DNA of 41,978 nt. It comes from Agromyces sp. ISL-38 (lineage in GTDB: Bacteria > Actinomycetota > Actinomycetes > Actinomycetales > Microbacteriaceae). A program made the position numbers and the translations under genes. Positions 25,549 through 33,938 of the stretch are shown piece after piece. Location of the stretch: NCBI RefSeq assembly GCF_018613935.1, contig NZ_JAGGPF010000017.1, positions 1 through 41,978 on the forward strand. Reading direction: 5' to 3'. How positions within the stretch are numbered: the first letter of the stretch is position 1; each line of letters opens with the position of its first letter. The notes beneath the pieces are model-generated. The model had not been told where the DNA came from and made no database searches. It saw nothing but the letters and a program-made list of their open reading frames with translations.

Positions 25549-25609
25549 GACCGACTCCAAATGTCAGGCGGGGACGGCAGTCGGCTGCCGTCCCCGCGTG
25601 CGGTAGCGG

Positions 25610-25966
25610 TCAGTGGGTGATCGCGTCGTGGTGGGCGCGCATGCTGGGCCGGATTGCGAGCGCGGCGACGATGACGACGACCGCCCCGCCGATCCACGAC
25701 ACCCATGCGGCAGCGTCGCTCGTGCCGGCGTATCCGCCGATCCACGGCGAGATGATGAGCAGCAGCCCAAGGACGCCCTGCACGTACTCCATCGCGACGA
25801 GCCCCGGCGAGGCGAGGTTCACGAGACCCGAAATGATGAGGAGTATGCCGAGCGAGACCATCATCGCGACGGATGCTCCCATCGGGGGGACGAACAACGC
25901 CGACAGAGCCACGGCAAGACCGACGACGACAGCTACCCAGTCTTCCCATCGGGTCCACTTCTTCAT
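25610..25966 (-). CDS. SPW-repeat membrane protein
   Basis: 118 residues from ATG 25966 with GGAGG upstream. Four TM helices; the first follows KKWTRWEDWVAVVVG and the SPW motif occurs as SPWIGGY after the third helix. This matches the SPW repeat family, small four-TM proteins of unknown function, often seen in stress-related operons. It is probably repressed by the TetR protein encoded next to it. Confidence 0.88.
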   Translation of the reverse strand: MKKWTRWEDWVAVVVGLAVALSALFVPPMGASVAMMVSLGILLIISGLVNLASPGLVAMEYVQGVLGLLLIISPWIGGYAGTSDAAAWVSWIGGAVVVIVAALAIRPSMRAHHDAITH

Positions 25967-26015
25967 GGCAACCAGCCTCCTTCGAGCGGTGGCTCCCCAT
26001 TCGGGGGTTACTACA

Positions 26016-26044
26016 ACGATAGAACTGACTGACCGGCCGGTCAA
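26016..26044 (-). promoter_or_regulatory. promoter with overlapping palindromic TetR operator
   Basis: On the minus strand, TTGACC (26044-26039), 17-bp spacer, TATCGT (26021-26016), upstream of the SPW-TetR genes. The perfect 14-bp palindrome TGACCGGCCGGTCA (26030-26043) covers the -35 and half the spacer, so repressor binding would block polymerase. Confidence 0.7.
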
Positions 26045-26069
26045 GATGCTTTGGAGGTCCCGGACGACA

Positions 26070-26792
26070 TCACACGCGAGGTGCATCGGTTCCTGCGCTC
26101 GGTTGAGCAGGCCGCTTGATCGCGGATGCGGATCGCGTCTGTTCCGGCAGTCGAAGCATCCGGTATGACAGGGCCAGTCGTGCGGGGAACAGCAGGCCCA
26201 GCACGATGCCGCGTTGCGCGAGTCCGGCCCAGTCGTGCAGCGGGGCGTCGTCGGGTATCACGAGGATCCCCATGATCGGGTTGCTGACCAGCATGAGGAT
26301 TCCAGCAAGCCGAACCGGGATCGCCAACTTGCGCCACTCGGTTTGCTTCGAGAGGGCGAAGGAGATCACGAGGAGTGCGAGAGCGCTGGATGTGAAGAAC
26401 ACGAATCCGACCGCCTGGTGACCGCCTGGGTCGTAGGTTGCTCCGGCGGCGTCCTCGCGCAGCGGGAACGCCGTGCCGACGAGAATGTTCGCGATTCCGC
26501 TGACGAACATCAAGGCGGCGCCGACCATGCCAGGTTTCGACGGCTGCAAGACCCCATACAGGCCAGCCGCGAACGCGATCGTCAGCAATCCGAGCACGAC
26601 GAAGTTCGCGCTCTGGATCCATCCGTTCGGACCGGCCGCCAGGGCGCTGACCGTCTCTTCGATCGGGCTGTACTCATCGATGCGGGCGAGTTCCTGTGCC
26701 ACGTAGGTCAACGTGAACACGATTGGAGCGGCCAAGCCGGCCCAAGCCGCCCAAGTCACCCAGGTCGTCTGGGTTCGACGTGTTGTTGACAT
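26070..26792 (-). CDS. DUF998 integral membrane protein
   Basis: 240 residues from ATG 26792 (MSTTRRTQ). GGAGG sits 8 nt before this ATG; ATG 26807 and 26798 are alternatives. Six TM helices. The motifs EYSPIEETVSALAAGPNGWIQ in the first loop and AFPLREDAAGATYDPGGHQAVGF fit DUF998 (frpC-like family of unknown function). It ends 25 nt before the SPW operon promoter and reads in the same direction. Confidence 0.85.
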   Translation of the reverse strand: MSTTRRTQTTWVTWAAWAGLAAPIVFTLTYVAQELARIDEYSPIEETVSALAAGPNGWIQSANFVVLGLLTIAFAAGLYGVLQPSKPGMVGAALMFVSGIANILVGTAFPLREDAAGATYDPGGHQAVGFVFFTSSALALLVISFALSKQTEWRKLAIPVRLAGILMLVSNPIMGILVIPDDAPLHDWAGLAQRGIVLGLLFPARLALSYRMLRLPEQTRSASAIKRPAQPSAGTDAPRV

Positions 26793-26851
26793 TGCCATCG
26801 CCTCCATCGAGTGTTCCTGATGTCGACGATCCCGCTTCTGAGTCGGTTCGG

Positions 26852-28492
26852 TCAGCGGGAGAACTCCCGGGTGGCCAATCCGTGCTGCATCGCGTACACG
26901 GCCGCAGCGGCCCGGGTGGAGACGCCGATCTTCGCGTACACCTGCTGCACGTAGTGGTCGGCCGTCTTCGGCGTCACCTCGAGCGTGCGACCGATCTGCT
27001 TGGTCGCCAGACCGTGCGCGAGCAGGGTGAGCGTTTGCATCTCCCGCGGCGTGAGGCCGTCTGGGTGGGCGATCCGCTCGGGTGGGTGTCCGGCCGCTTC
27101 GAGTACGCCGGTCACGGCGTCGGGGTCGAGTGTCCCGGCCCTGGCCGCCTCGCGCAGCCGGGCGGCGGCGGCGTCGCCGGAGAGCGCGGGACGGCCCGGG
27201 CGGTTCTGCGTCAGCTCGCTGTACGCGTCGGCCGCGGCGAGTAGCCGAGCGGAATGTGTGAGTCCGGCTGCTGACGTGCCGCGGTAGTAGCCGCTGCCGT
27301 CCATCCTCTCGTGGTGGTAGCCCGCGACCTCGCCGAGCTCGGCCAAGTACGGGGAGGCGGACAGGATCTGCTCCGAGTGGTAGGGGTGCAGCCGCACCTT
27401 CTCCCAGTCGGCCGCCGAAGGCGGGCCCTCGTGGTGCCAGATCCGGAACGGGACTGCGACCTTTCCGAGGTCGTGGACGAGCGCGGCGCGGCGCAGCATG
27501 GTCACGTCGTCGTCGGTTCGTCCGAGGTACTCGGCGGCTCGGCCGGCGAGGTCGGCCATGCCAGCAGAGTGCCCCGTCACGTCGGCGAGGTCGGCGAAGG
27601 CGGCCAGCGCTGTCAGTGCTTCATCGATCTGGGCACCCCGCAGGTTCAGGTGCGGCTGTGGCTCGGCGTCCATCAGCGACGCCCAGTCGGCGGACTCCTC
27701 GAGCACCAGCAGGTCGGGAGTCAGTGCGGTAACGATCTCGGGGTCGAATGCTCCGCCGGCTCGCTCGCGCACTACATCGACGGCTCGTGCCGGCCCATGC
27801 AGGTGGCGCTGGAAGTCGGCATCTCGGGCGACGTGCACGATCCGTATCGCGAGCGGAAGGTCCTCTGCGGACGCGCGCCGCAGCGGCCCCTCTCCGTCCC
27901 ACCGTTCGGTCATCAGTCGGAACATCTCCGACACCGTCGGCGGCAGGCCGACTCCGCTCGCGAGCATCTCGGCGACCTCGCACAGGGCCTCGGTGTGGTG
28001 CTTGAAGCCACGGCCGGTCTGCGGGAACTTCGCAGCCGCCCGCAGGGTACGGCGAACGCGCCCGCCATCGCCTGCGCCCAGCGCGCGGAAGACGCCGGCC
28101 ATCGACTGGCGCTGGCTTGCGAACATCACCGCCGTCCAGCTCTCGGTGAGCCCGTCGGGAAACAACTCGGCTTGGACATCGGCATCGGTGGTGCAGCCGG
28201 CGTAGAACAGCAGGCAGCCGTAGTACGTCTGGACCGCCGTCGCCTCATCGACGCCGATCCGATCCGCCAGGCGCATCGCGACGACGGTGCTGTGCAGCCC
28301 GTGCCCGAACGGCAGGGCCATGCCGAGATCAGTGGCCAGGCACAACGAACCGACCACTTCCGCCACGCGCAGCGAGTCGGCAGCCACGGTTCGATACTGG
28401 CACAGCCAGGCCATGACGGCGAGGTGAATGGTTCCCCTTCGCTGCGGCCCTCCGCTATCGTGACTCGCCGCTCGTGAGCATGACACGCTCAC
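26852..28492 (-). CDS. HD-GYP-like domain fused to LuxR helix-turn-helix
   Basis: 546 residues from GTG 28492; MAWLCQYR at 28414 is an alternative start. The N-terminal half is helical (AEVVGSLCLATDLGMALPFG, then TYYGCLLFYAGCTTDA, the latter with an HD-related look). The HD motif VHDLGKVAVP is near residue 340 and the second metal motif HHERMDGSGYYRG near 394. The family's GYP tripeptide reads GYY. A LuxR helix-turn-helix ends the protein (LTPREMQTLTLLAHG, KTADHYVQQVYAKIG). It may couple nucleotide or c-di-GMP sensing/hydrolysis to transcription. No partner gene is adjacent. Confidence 0.85.
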   Translation of the reverse strand: MSVSCSRAASHDSGGPQRRGTIHLAVMAWLCQYRTVAADSLRVAEVVGSLCLATDLGMALPFGHGLHSTVVAMRLADRIGVDEATAVQTYYGCLLFYAGCTTDADVQAELFPDGLTESWTAVMFASQRQSMAGVFRALGAGDGGRVRRTLRAAAKFPQTGRGFKHHTEALCEVAEMLASGVGLPPTVSEMFRLMTERWDGEGPLRRASAEDLPLAIRIVHVARDADFQRHLHGPARAVDVVRERAGGAFDPEIVTALTPDLLVLEESADWASLMDAEPQPHLNLRGAQIDEALTALAAFADLADVTGHSAGMADLAGRAAEYLGRTDDDVTMLRRAALVHDLGKVAVPFRIWHHEGPPSAADWEKVRLHPYHSEQILSASPYLAELGEVAGYHHERMDGSGYYRGTSAAGLTHSARLLAAADAYSELTQNRPGRPALSGDAAAARLREAARAGTLDPDAVTGVLEAAGHPPERIAHPDGLTPREMQTLTLLAHGLATKQIGRTLEVTPKTADHYVQQVYAKIGVSTRAAAAVYAMQHGLATREFSR

Positions 28493-28570
28493 GCGCTGAT
28501 ACGCAGAAGCGCTGACCCGCGATCGGCGCCCGGGACCGAATCCCCGAGCGCCGCGCGAGCGCGAAGAGGG

Positions 28571-29938
28571 TCAGCCGATGCGGATCAGCTTCTTGTTGAC
28601 GAACTCGTCGGCCCCGAAGCGGCCGAGCTCACGGCCCGAACCCGATCGCTTGACACCGCCGAAGGGCAACTCGGCCCCGTCGGCGAGCACGACGTTCACG
28701 AACACCATTCCGGCTTCGATCCCATCGGCCACTCGCAGCGCCTGTTCTTCGTCGGTCGTGTAGACGTAGGAGCCCAAGCCGTAGGGGGTGTCGTTCGCGA
28801 TGCGCACGGCGTCGGACTCGTCGGCCGCGCGATACACCTGGGCGACCGGCCCGAAGAACTCCTCCTTCGACGCGGGGTTGTCAGGCGTGACATCCGTCAG
28901 CACCGTCGTCTGGAAGAAGGCACCGTCACGGATGCCGCCGCGCACGAGCTTCGCGCCGTGCTCGACCGCGCGCTTGACCTGCTCGTCGAGGTTCTCGGCC
29001 GCCTTGAGCGACGAGAGCGGGCCGAGCGCCGAGTCGGGCGAGGTCGGGTCGGATGCCTCGACCTCGGCGAGCTTCGCGGTGAACTTCTCGAGGAACGGCT
29101 CGTAGAGCTCGTCGACCACGATGAAGCGCTTGGCCGCGTTGCACGATTGGCCGCTGTTGTCGAGACGCGCGTCGACGGCTGCCTGGGCGGCGGCGTCGAG
29201 GTCGTCGGTGGACAACAGGATGAACGGATCGGAGCCGCCGAGCTCGAGCACGACCTTCTTCAGGTGACGGCCCGCGATCTCGGCGACCGCAGCGCCTGCG
29301 CGCTCGGAGCCGGTGAGCGAGACGCCCTGCACGCGCGGGTCGGCGATGACCTTCTCGATCTGGTCATGCGACGCGTAGATGTTGACGTAGGCGCCGGCCG
29401 GGAAGCCGGCGTCACGCATGATCTGCTCGATCGCCGCGGCCGACTCGGGGCACTGCTCGGCGTGCTTCAGGAGGATGGTGTTGCCGATGATGAGGTTCGG
29501 TCCGGCGAACCGGGCGACCTGGTAGTACGGGAAGTTCCACGGCATGATGCCGAGGAGCACGCCCAGGGCGTTGCGACGGATGATCGCCGAGCCGTCGCCG
29601 GCGAGCAGTTCAACATTCTCGTCCTTCAGGAAGTCGGCTGCATGGTCGGCGTAGTAGGTGTAGATATCGCCGGCGAAATCGGCCTCGGCGAGGGCCTGCT
29701 CGATGGGCTTGCCCATCTCGCGCACGATGATCTCGGCGAGCTCCTGGCGGCGTTCGACGTGCAGTTCTCCGACACGGCGCACGAGCGCGGCGCGCTCCTC
29801 GACGGTGGTCGTGCGCGACCACGTGCGTTGCGTCTCGTCGGCCGAGGCGATGGCCGCGTCGAGCTCGGCATCGGTGATCGTGGGATAGGTCGTGACCGTC
29901 TCTCCGGTTGCCGGATTGACCACGGCGTAATTGCTCAT
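28571..29938 (-). CDS. NAD(P)-dependent semialdehyde dehydrogenase (succinate/glutarate type)
   Basis: 455 residues from ATG 29938 (MSNYAVVNPATGE). Aldehyde dehydrogenase motifs are complete: N135 (MPWNFPYYQ), E232 (VLELGGSDPF) and catalytic C266 (NSGQSCNAAK), with EEFFGPV later. The closest pattern is GabD-type succinate-semialdehyde dehydrogenase. Because a glutarate CoA-transferase/glutaryl-CoA dehydrogenase pair is divergent from it, glutarate semialdehyde is another likely substrate. A 16-bp palindrome (29993-30008) lies in the shared promoter region. Confidence 0.9.
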   Translation of the reverse strand: MSNYAVVNPATGETVTTYPTITDAELDAAIASADETQRTWSRTTTVEERAALVRRVGELHVERRQELAEIIVREMGKPIEQALAEADFAGDIYTYYADHAADFLKDENVELLAGDGSAIIRRNALGVLLGIMPWNFPYYQVARFAGPNLIIGNTILLKHAEQCPESAAAIEQIMRDAGFPAGAYVNIYASHDQIEKVIADPRVQGVSLTGSERAGAAVAEIAGRHLKKVVLELGGSDPFILLSTDDLDAAAQAAVDARLDNSGQSCNAAKRFIVVDELYEPFLEKFTAKLAEVEASDPTSPDSALGPLSSLKAAENLDEQVKRAVEHGAKLVRGGIRDGAFFQTTVLTDVTPDNPASKEEFFGPVAQVYRAADESDAVRIANDTPYGLGSYVYTTDEEQALRVADGIEAGMVFVNVVLADGAELPFGGVKRSGSGRELGRFGADEFVNKKLIRIG

Positions 29939-29992
29939 GGGGCTCCTCTGTCGCTGGTGCACGGGGGCTCGCCAACCGGTCGGCGACGGCGG

Positions 29993-30008
29993 TGCACACC
30001 TGTGTGCA
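29993..30008. promoter_or_regulatory. palindromic operator-like site
   Basis: TGCACAC-CT-GTGTGCA, perfect 7-bp arms with a 2-bp spacer, 55 bp upstream of the dehydrogenase start and 133 bp before the CoA-transferase start. Candidate binding site for an unknown repressor of the divergent catabolic genes. Confidence 0.45.
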
Positions 30009-30140
30009 AGCCTATGCCGCGGTGCAGCGAGCAGGAATCGACATGGCGGCGGATTCACGGCATCCGATGGACGGCGTGTACATCGGAGGCATCCGCGGTG
30101 CTGAGTATCGTGGCGTGTGGGGCGAGCCGAGGAGGGCCGA

Positions 30141-31289
30141 ATGGGTCGAGGCATCCTGAGCGGCATCCGCGTCGCCGACTTCTCACGCGTGCTCGCGGGG
30201 CCCTACGCCACCATGATGCTCGCCGACTTCGGCGCCGACGTCGTGAAGATCGAGGCGCCGTCGGGGGACGACACCCGGCACTGGCGCCCGCCCGTCGACG
30301 CACACGGCCGCTCCACGTACTTCGGCAGCGTGAACCGCAACAAGCGGTCGGTCGTGCTCGATCTCGCGGATGCTGCAGGGCTCGCCGAGGCGCGCCGGCT
30401 CGCGGCATCCGCCGACGTGGTCGTCGAGAACTTCCGCGCCGGCGTCATGGAGCGCTTCGGGCTCGCCTACCCCGACGTGCGCGAGGCGAACCCCGGCGTC
30501 GTGTACTGCTCGATCACCGGATTCGGCACGGGGGAGGGCGCGGCCCTCGCCGGCTACGACCTGCTCGTGCAGGCCATCGGCGGGCTGATGAGCATCACGG
30601 GCGACCCCGACGGCGAACCCGCGAAGGCCGGTGTCGCACTCGTCGACGTGATCGCGGGGCAGAACGCGCTCGCCGGCATCCTGCTGGCACTCCGCGAACG
30701 CGACCGCACCGGGCTCGGCCAGCTCGTCGAGGTGAACCTGCTGCAGAGCCTGCTCTCGGCGCTCACGAACCAGGCGGCGGGCACGCTCGCAACGGGCGTC
30801 GCCCCGACGCGGCTCGGCAACCAGCACCCGAGCATCGCGCCGTACGCGCTCTACCGTGCGGCCGATCGCGAACTCGTGATCGCGGTGGGCAACGACAAGC
30901 AGTTCGCGGCGCTCGCGGGCGTGCTCGGCGGGGGCACGCTCGCGACAGATGCCCGCTTCGCGAGCAACGCGGCTCGCGTCGAGCATCGTGACGAGTTGCG
31001 TGCGCGCATCGAGACGCGACTCGCCGCGGCATCCGCTGCGCACTGGGTCGCCGCCCTCACCGCGGTGGGGGTGCCTGCCGGTCTCGTGAACGACGTGGCC
31101 GAGGCGCTCGCCTTCGCCGAGGCACTCGGACTCGAACCCGTCGCCGAGATCGCGCGCGCCGGCGCCGACGGCGGCACGAGCCGCACCGTCGCCAATCCCA
31201 TCGGCCTCTCCGCCGCGGGCGCCGACTACCGCAGCCCGCCACCCGGACTCGACGAGCACGCCGGCGCCGACTGGCTGCCGCCCAGCTGA
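30141..31289 (+). CDS. class III (CaiB/BaiF) CoA-transferase
   Basis: 382 residues from ATG 30141 with GGAGG 5 nt upstream. Family III motifs are present: VADFSRVLAGPYATMMLADFGADVVKIE at the N-terminus, RNKRSVVLDL, VVENFRAGVMERFGL, and GYDLLVQAIGG with catalytic Asp140. Members move CoA between acyl donors and carboxylates. The glutaryl-CoA dehydrogenase gene 16 nt downstream suggests succinyl-CoA:glutarate CoA-transferase activity (inference from context). Confidence 0.9.
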   Translation: MGRGILSGIRVADFSRVLAGPYATMMLADFGADVVKIEAPSGDDTRHWRPPVDAHGRSTYFGSVNRNKRSVVLDLADAAGLAEARRLAASADVVVENFRAGVMERFGLAYPDVREANPGVVYCSITGFGTGEGAALAGYDLLVQAIGGLMSITGDPDGEPAKAGVALVDVIAGQNALAGILLALRERDRTGLGQLVEVNLLQSLLSALTNQAAGTLATGVAPTRLGNQHPSIAPYALYRAADRELVIAVGNDKQFAALAGVLGGGTLATDARFASNAARVEHRDELRARIETRLAAASAAHWVAALTAVGVPAGLVNDVAEALAFAEALGLEPVAEIARAGADGGTSRTVANPIGLSAAGADYRSPPPGLDEHAGADWLPPS

Positions 31290-31305
31290 CCGAAAGGACC
31301 ACCCG

Positions 31306-32511
31306 ATGACCACGATCGCCCCGCGGATCGATGCCGTGTTCGACCTCGACGCCCTCATCGGCGACGAGGAGCGCGAGTGGCAGCTTCGTGCGCGGCGCTT
31401 CGCGCAGGAGCGCATCCTGCCCGTCATCGAAGACGACTTCGAGGCTGGGCATTTCCGCCGCGAGTTCGTGCGCGAGCTCGGCGAGCTGGGTTTCCTCGGC
31501 ATGCACCTTACGGGCTACGGATGCGCCGGCGCCGGCGCGGTGGCATACGGCCTCGTGTGCCTCGAGCTCGAGGCGGCCGACAGCGGCTGGCGCACGTTCG
31601 TGTCGGTGCAGGGATCGCTCGCGATGAGCGCCATCCACAAGTACGGGTCGGAGGAGCAGAAGCGGCAGTGGCTGCCAGGCATGGCCGCCGGTGAGCTCAT
31701 CGGATGCTTCGCCCTCACCGAACCGCACGGCGGGAGTGACCCCGCCGGCATGACAACTGTCGCGCGCCGCGACGGCGATGGCTGGGTGATCGACGGCGCG
31801 AAGCGATGGATCGGGCTCGCGAGCGAGGCCGATGTCGCCGTCGTGTGGGCGAAGATCGACGAGACCGGCGCGGGCGGCGGCGGCGGCGTGCCGGGCGGCG
31901 CCGTGCGCGGCTTCCTCATTCCCACGGCGACGCCGGGATTCACCGCGACGCCGATCGACGGCAAGCTCTCGATGCGCGCCTCGGTGCAGTGCGACGTCGC
32001 CCTCGACAGGGTGCGCGTCGGCGACGAGGCGCTGCTGCCCGGGGCATCCGGTCTCTCGGGGCCGTTCAGCTGCCTGAACGAAGCCCGCTACGGCATTGTC
32101 TGGGGCGCGATGGGTGCCGCCCGCTCGTGCCTCGAAGCGGCGCTGGCACGAGCCACGAGTCGCGAGGTCTTCGGCAAGCCGATCGGGGCGAACCAGCTCA
32201 TCCAGGCGAAGCTCGCCGACATGTTCGTCGAGGTCGAGAAGGGCATCCTCCTCGCGCTGCACCTCGGGCGCCTGAAGGAACGCGGGGCGCTCACGCCCGC
32301 GCAGATCAGCGTCGGCAAGCTCAACAGCGTGCGGGAGGCCCTCACGATCGCGCACGAGGCCCGGAGCATCCTCGCCGGCGACGGCATCACGAACGCGTGG
32401 CCGGTCATGCGTCACGCGGCGAACCTCGAGTCGGTGCGCACCTACGAGGGCACCGACGAGATCCACCAGCTGATCCTCGGCCGGGAGCTCACCGGACTGA
32501 GCGCGTTCTGA
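31306..32511 (+). CDS. gcdH: glutaryl-CoA dehydrogenase-type acyl-CoA dehydrogenase
   Basis: 401 residues. The acyl-CoA dehydrogenase fold is clear (CFALTEPHGGSDPAGM, KRWIGLASEADVAVVWAK, NEARYGIVWGAMGAARSCLEAAL). The C-terminal catalytic base is E381 in YEGTDEIHQLILGR, the glutaryl-CoA dehydrogenase arrangement. It oxidatively decarboxylates glutaryl-CoA to crotonyl-CoA. Tight spacing behind the CoA-transferase indicates one operon for glutarate use, as at the end of lysine degradation. A Gly-rich insert (AGGGGGVPGG) interrupts the middle beta domain. Confidence 0.9.
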   Translation: MTTIAPRIDAVFDLDALIGDEEREWQLRARRFAQERILPVIEDDFEAGHFRREFVRELGELGFLGMHLTGYGCAGAGAVAYGLVCLELEAADSGWRTFVSVQGSLAMSAIHKYGSEEQKRQWLPGMAAGELIGCFALTEPHGGSDPAGMTTVARRDGDGWVIDGAKRWIGLASEADVAVVWAKIDETGAGGGGGVPGGAVRGFLIPTATPGFTATPIDGKLSMRASVQCDVALDRVRVGDEALLPGASGLSGPFSCLNEARYGIVWGAMGAARSCLEAALARATSREVFGKPIGANQLIQAKLADMFVEVEKGILLALHLGRLKERGALTPAQISVGKLNSVREALTIAHEARSILAGDGITNAWPVMRHAANLESVRTYEGTDEIHQLILGRELTGLSAF

Positions 32512-32541
32512 GGGCACTTCGGTCGGCGAACGCGCCGCGGC

Positions 32542-32874
32542 TCAGTTCACGCCGGGAATCACGATCCAGTGCTGCGCGAGCACGATCCACAGGATGAACA
32601 GCACGAGCGCGACGACGGTGACCGCAACGCCGCCGCGACGGCGGCCGCCGCGAAGCACGAGCTGGATCACGAGTAGCACGGTCGTGATGATCGCGAGCAC
32701 GAGCGATCCGAACGGGATGCCCGGGAAGAACAGCGACAACAGGAAGAGCACTGCGGCGATGATCTCGATGATCGCGATCACTGAGGAACCGCGCCCGCGG
32801 GCGCGGGTGATGCCGTCGATCACGGCGAAGATGCCGGCGGCGAGGGCGATGACGAAGAGCCAAGACAGGATCAT
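32542..32874 (-). CDS. small four-TM membrane protein
   Basis: 110 residues from ATG 32874, with GAAGGA upstream. Four hydrophobic segments (LSWLFVIALAAGIFAVIDG, VIAIIEIIAAVLFLLSLFF, SLVLAIITTVLLVIQLVL, VTVVALVLFILWIVL) with a basic loop RGGRRRGG between the last two. No named family is recognised. It is convergent with gcdH and divergent from the ABC importer. Confidence 0.75.
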   Translation of the reverse strand: MILSWLFVIALAAGIFAVIDGITRARGRGSSVIAIIEIIAAVLFLLSLFFPGIPFGSLVLAIITTVLLVIQLVLRGGRRRGGVAVTVVALVLFILWIVLAQHWIVIPGVN

Positions 32875-33001
32875 GTGAGTCCTTCGGGATGGCGGGGGAC
32901 CGCGACACGGGAGAGGGCTCCTGCGCAGACGCCAGCATAGCGATGACATGCGTCAAGCGGAATGACTCAGGCTTCGACGAGCGGATGCCGCGTGAGGGGG
33001 A

Positions 33002-33060
33002 ATGCAACGCGGGGTCATCGGGTTTCATCCTGAGGCCGCCGCGTGATGGACTCGTTGCAT
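33002..33060. promoter_or_regulatory. long-range inverted repeat in the ABC-importer leader
   Basis: ATGCAACG (33002-33009) and CGTTGCAT (33053-33060) are perfect complements 43 nt apart, with inner CATC/GATG complements. It lies 62 nt before the binding-protein start. It may be an operator pair or a structured leader; it does not match a riboswitch class I know. Confidence 0.35.
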
Positions 33061-33121
33061 CGGGGCCGACCGAACGAGAGCCCCAGCTCACTTCCCCCAT
33101 CGTACGAATGGAGCACCACAC

Positions 33122-33931
33122 ATGCCTCGCGCCCGCACGCTGCTCGGCCTCGCCGCCGCATCCTTCACCGTCATCGCACTTGCCGCCTGCTCGAGCGCGG
33201 CGCCCGAGTCGAGCGAGTCGGCCGCCGGCGACGACTACGGCCTCGTGAACGCGGGCACCCTCACGGTCGCGACCGAGGGCACGTATCGCCCGTTCAGCTT
33301 CCACGAAGACGGCAGCGGCGACCTCGTCGGCTACGACGTCGAGGTCGCCGAAGCGGTCGCCGACAAGCTCGGGCTCGAGATCGAGTTCCAGGAGACCCAG
33401 TGGGACGCGATCTTCGCGGGGCTCGATGCCGGCCGGTTCGACGTGATCGCGAACCAGGTGTCGATCAACCCCGAGCGCGAGGAGAACTACCTCTTCAGCG
33501 AGCCCTACACGGTGTCGCCCGGCGTCATCGTCGTGAAGGAGGGCGACACGTCGATCTCGAGCTTCGCCGACCTCGCCGGCAAGACCACCGCGCAGTCGCT
33601 CACGAGCAACTGGTACACCCTCGCCCAGGAGAACGGCGCGAACGTCGAAGCCGTCGAGGGTTGGGCTCAGGCCGTGACGCTGCTCGAGCAGGGACGCGTC
33701 GACGCGACCATCAACGACAAGTTGACGTTCCTCGACGACCAGCAGACGAACGGCGATCGCGGCCTCACGATCGCCGCCGAGACGGATGACCCATCGCTGA
33801 GCGCATTGGCGTTCACGAAGGACAAGGCCGACCTTGTCGCCGCGATCGATGCCGCCCTCGAAGAACTGCGCGCCGAGGGCGTGCTCGCCGAGCTCGGCGA
33901 GAAGTACTTCGGCGCCGACGTCTCCGAGTAG
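33122..33931 (+). CDS. amino acid ABC transporter substrate-binding lipoprotein
   Basis: 269 residues. Signal peptide with lipobox LAAC (Cys near residue 23) and a Ser/Glu linker. The SBP_bac_3 domain starts at LVNAGTLTVATEGTYRPFSF, with GYDVEVAEAVADKLGLE and RFDVIANQVSINPEREENYLFS characteristic of polar or cystine-type amino acid binders. First gene of a three-gene importer; ends 7 nt before the permease start. Exact substrate unknown. Confidence 0.93.
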   Translation: MPRARTLLGLAAASFTVIALAACSSAAPESSESAAGDDYGLVNAGTLTVATEGTYRPFSFHEDGSGDLVGYDVEVAEAVADKLGLEIEFQETQWDAIFAGLDAGRFDVIANQVSINPEREENYLFSEPYTVSPGVIVVKEGDTSISSFADLAGKTTAQSLTSNWYTLAQENGANVEAVEGWAQAVTLLEQGRVDATINDKLTFLDDQQTNGDRGLTIAAETDDPSLSALAFTKDKADLVAAIDAALEELRAEGVLAELGEKYFGADVSE

Positions 33932-33938
33932 CTCGGCG

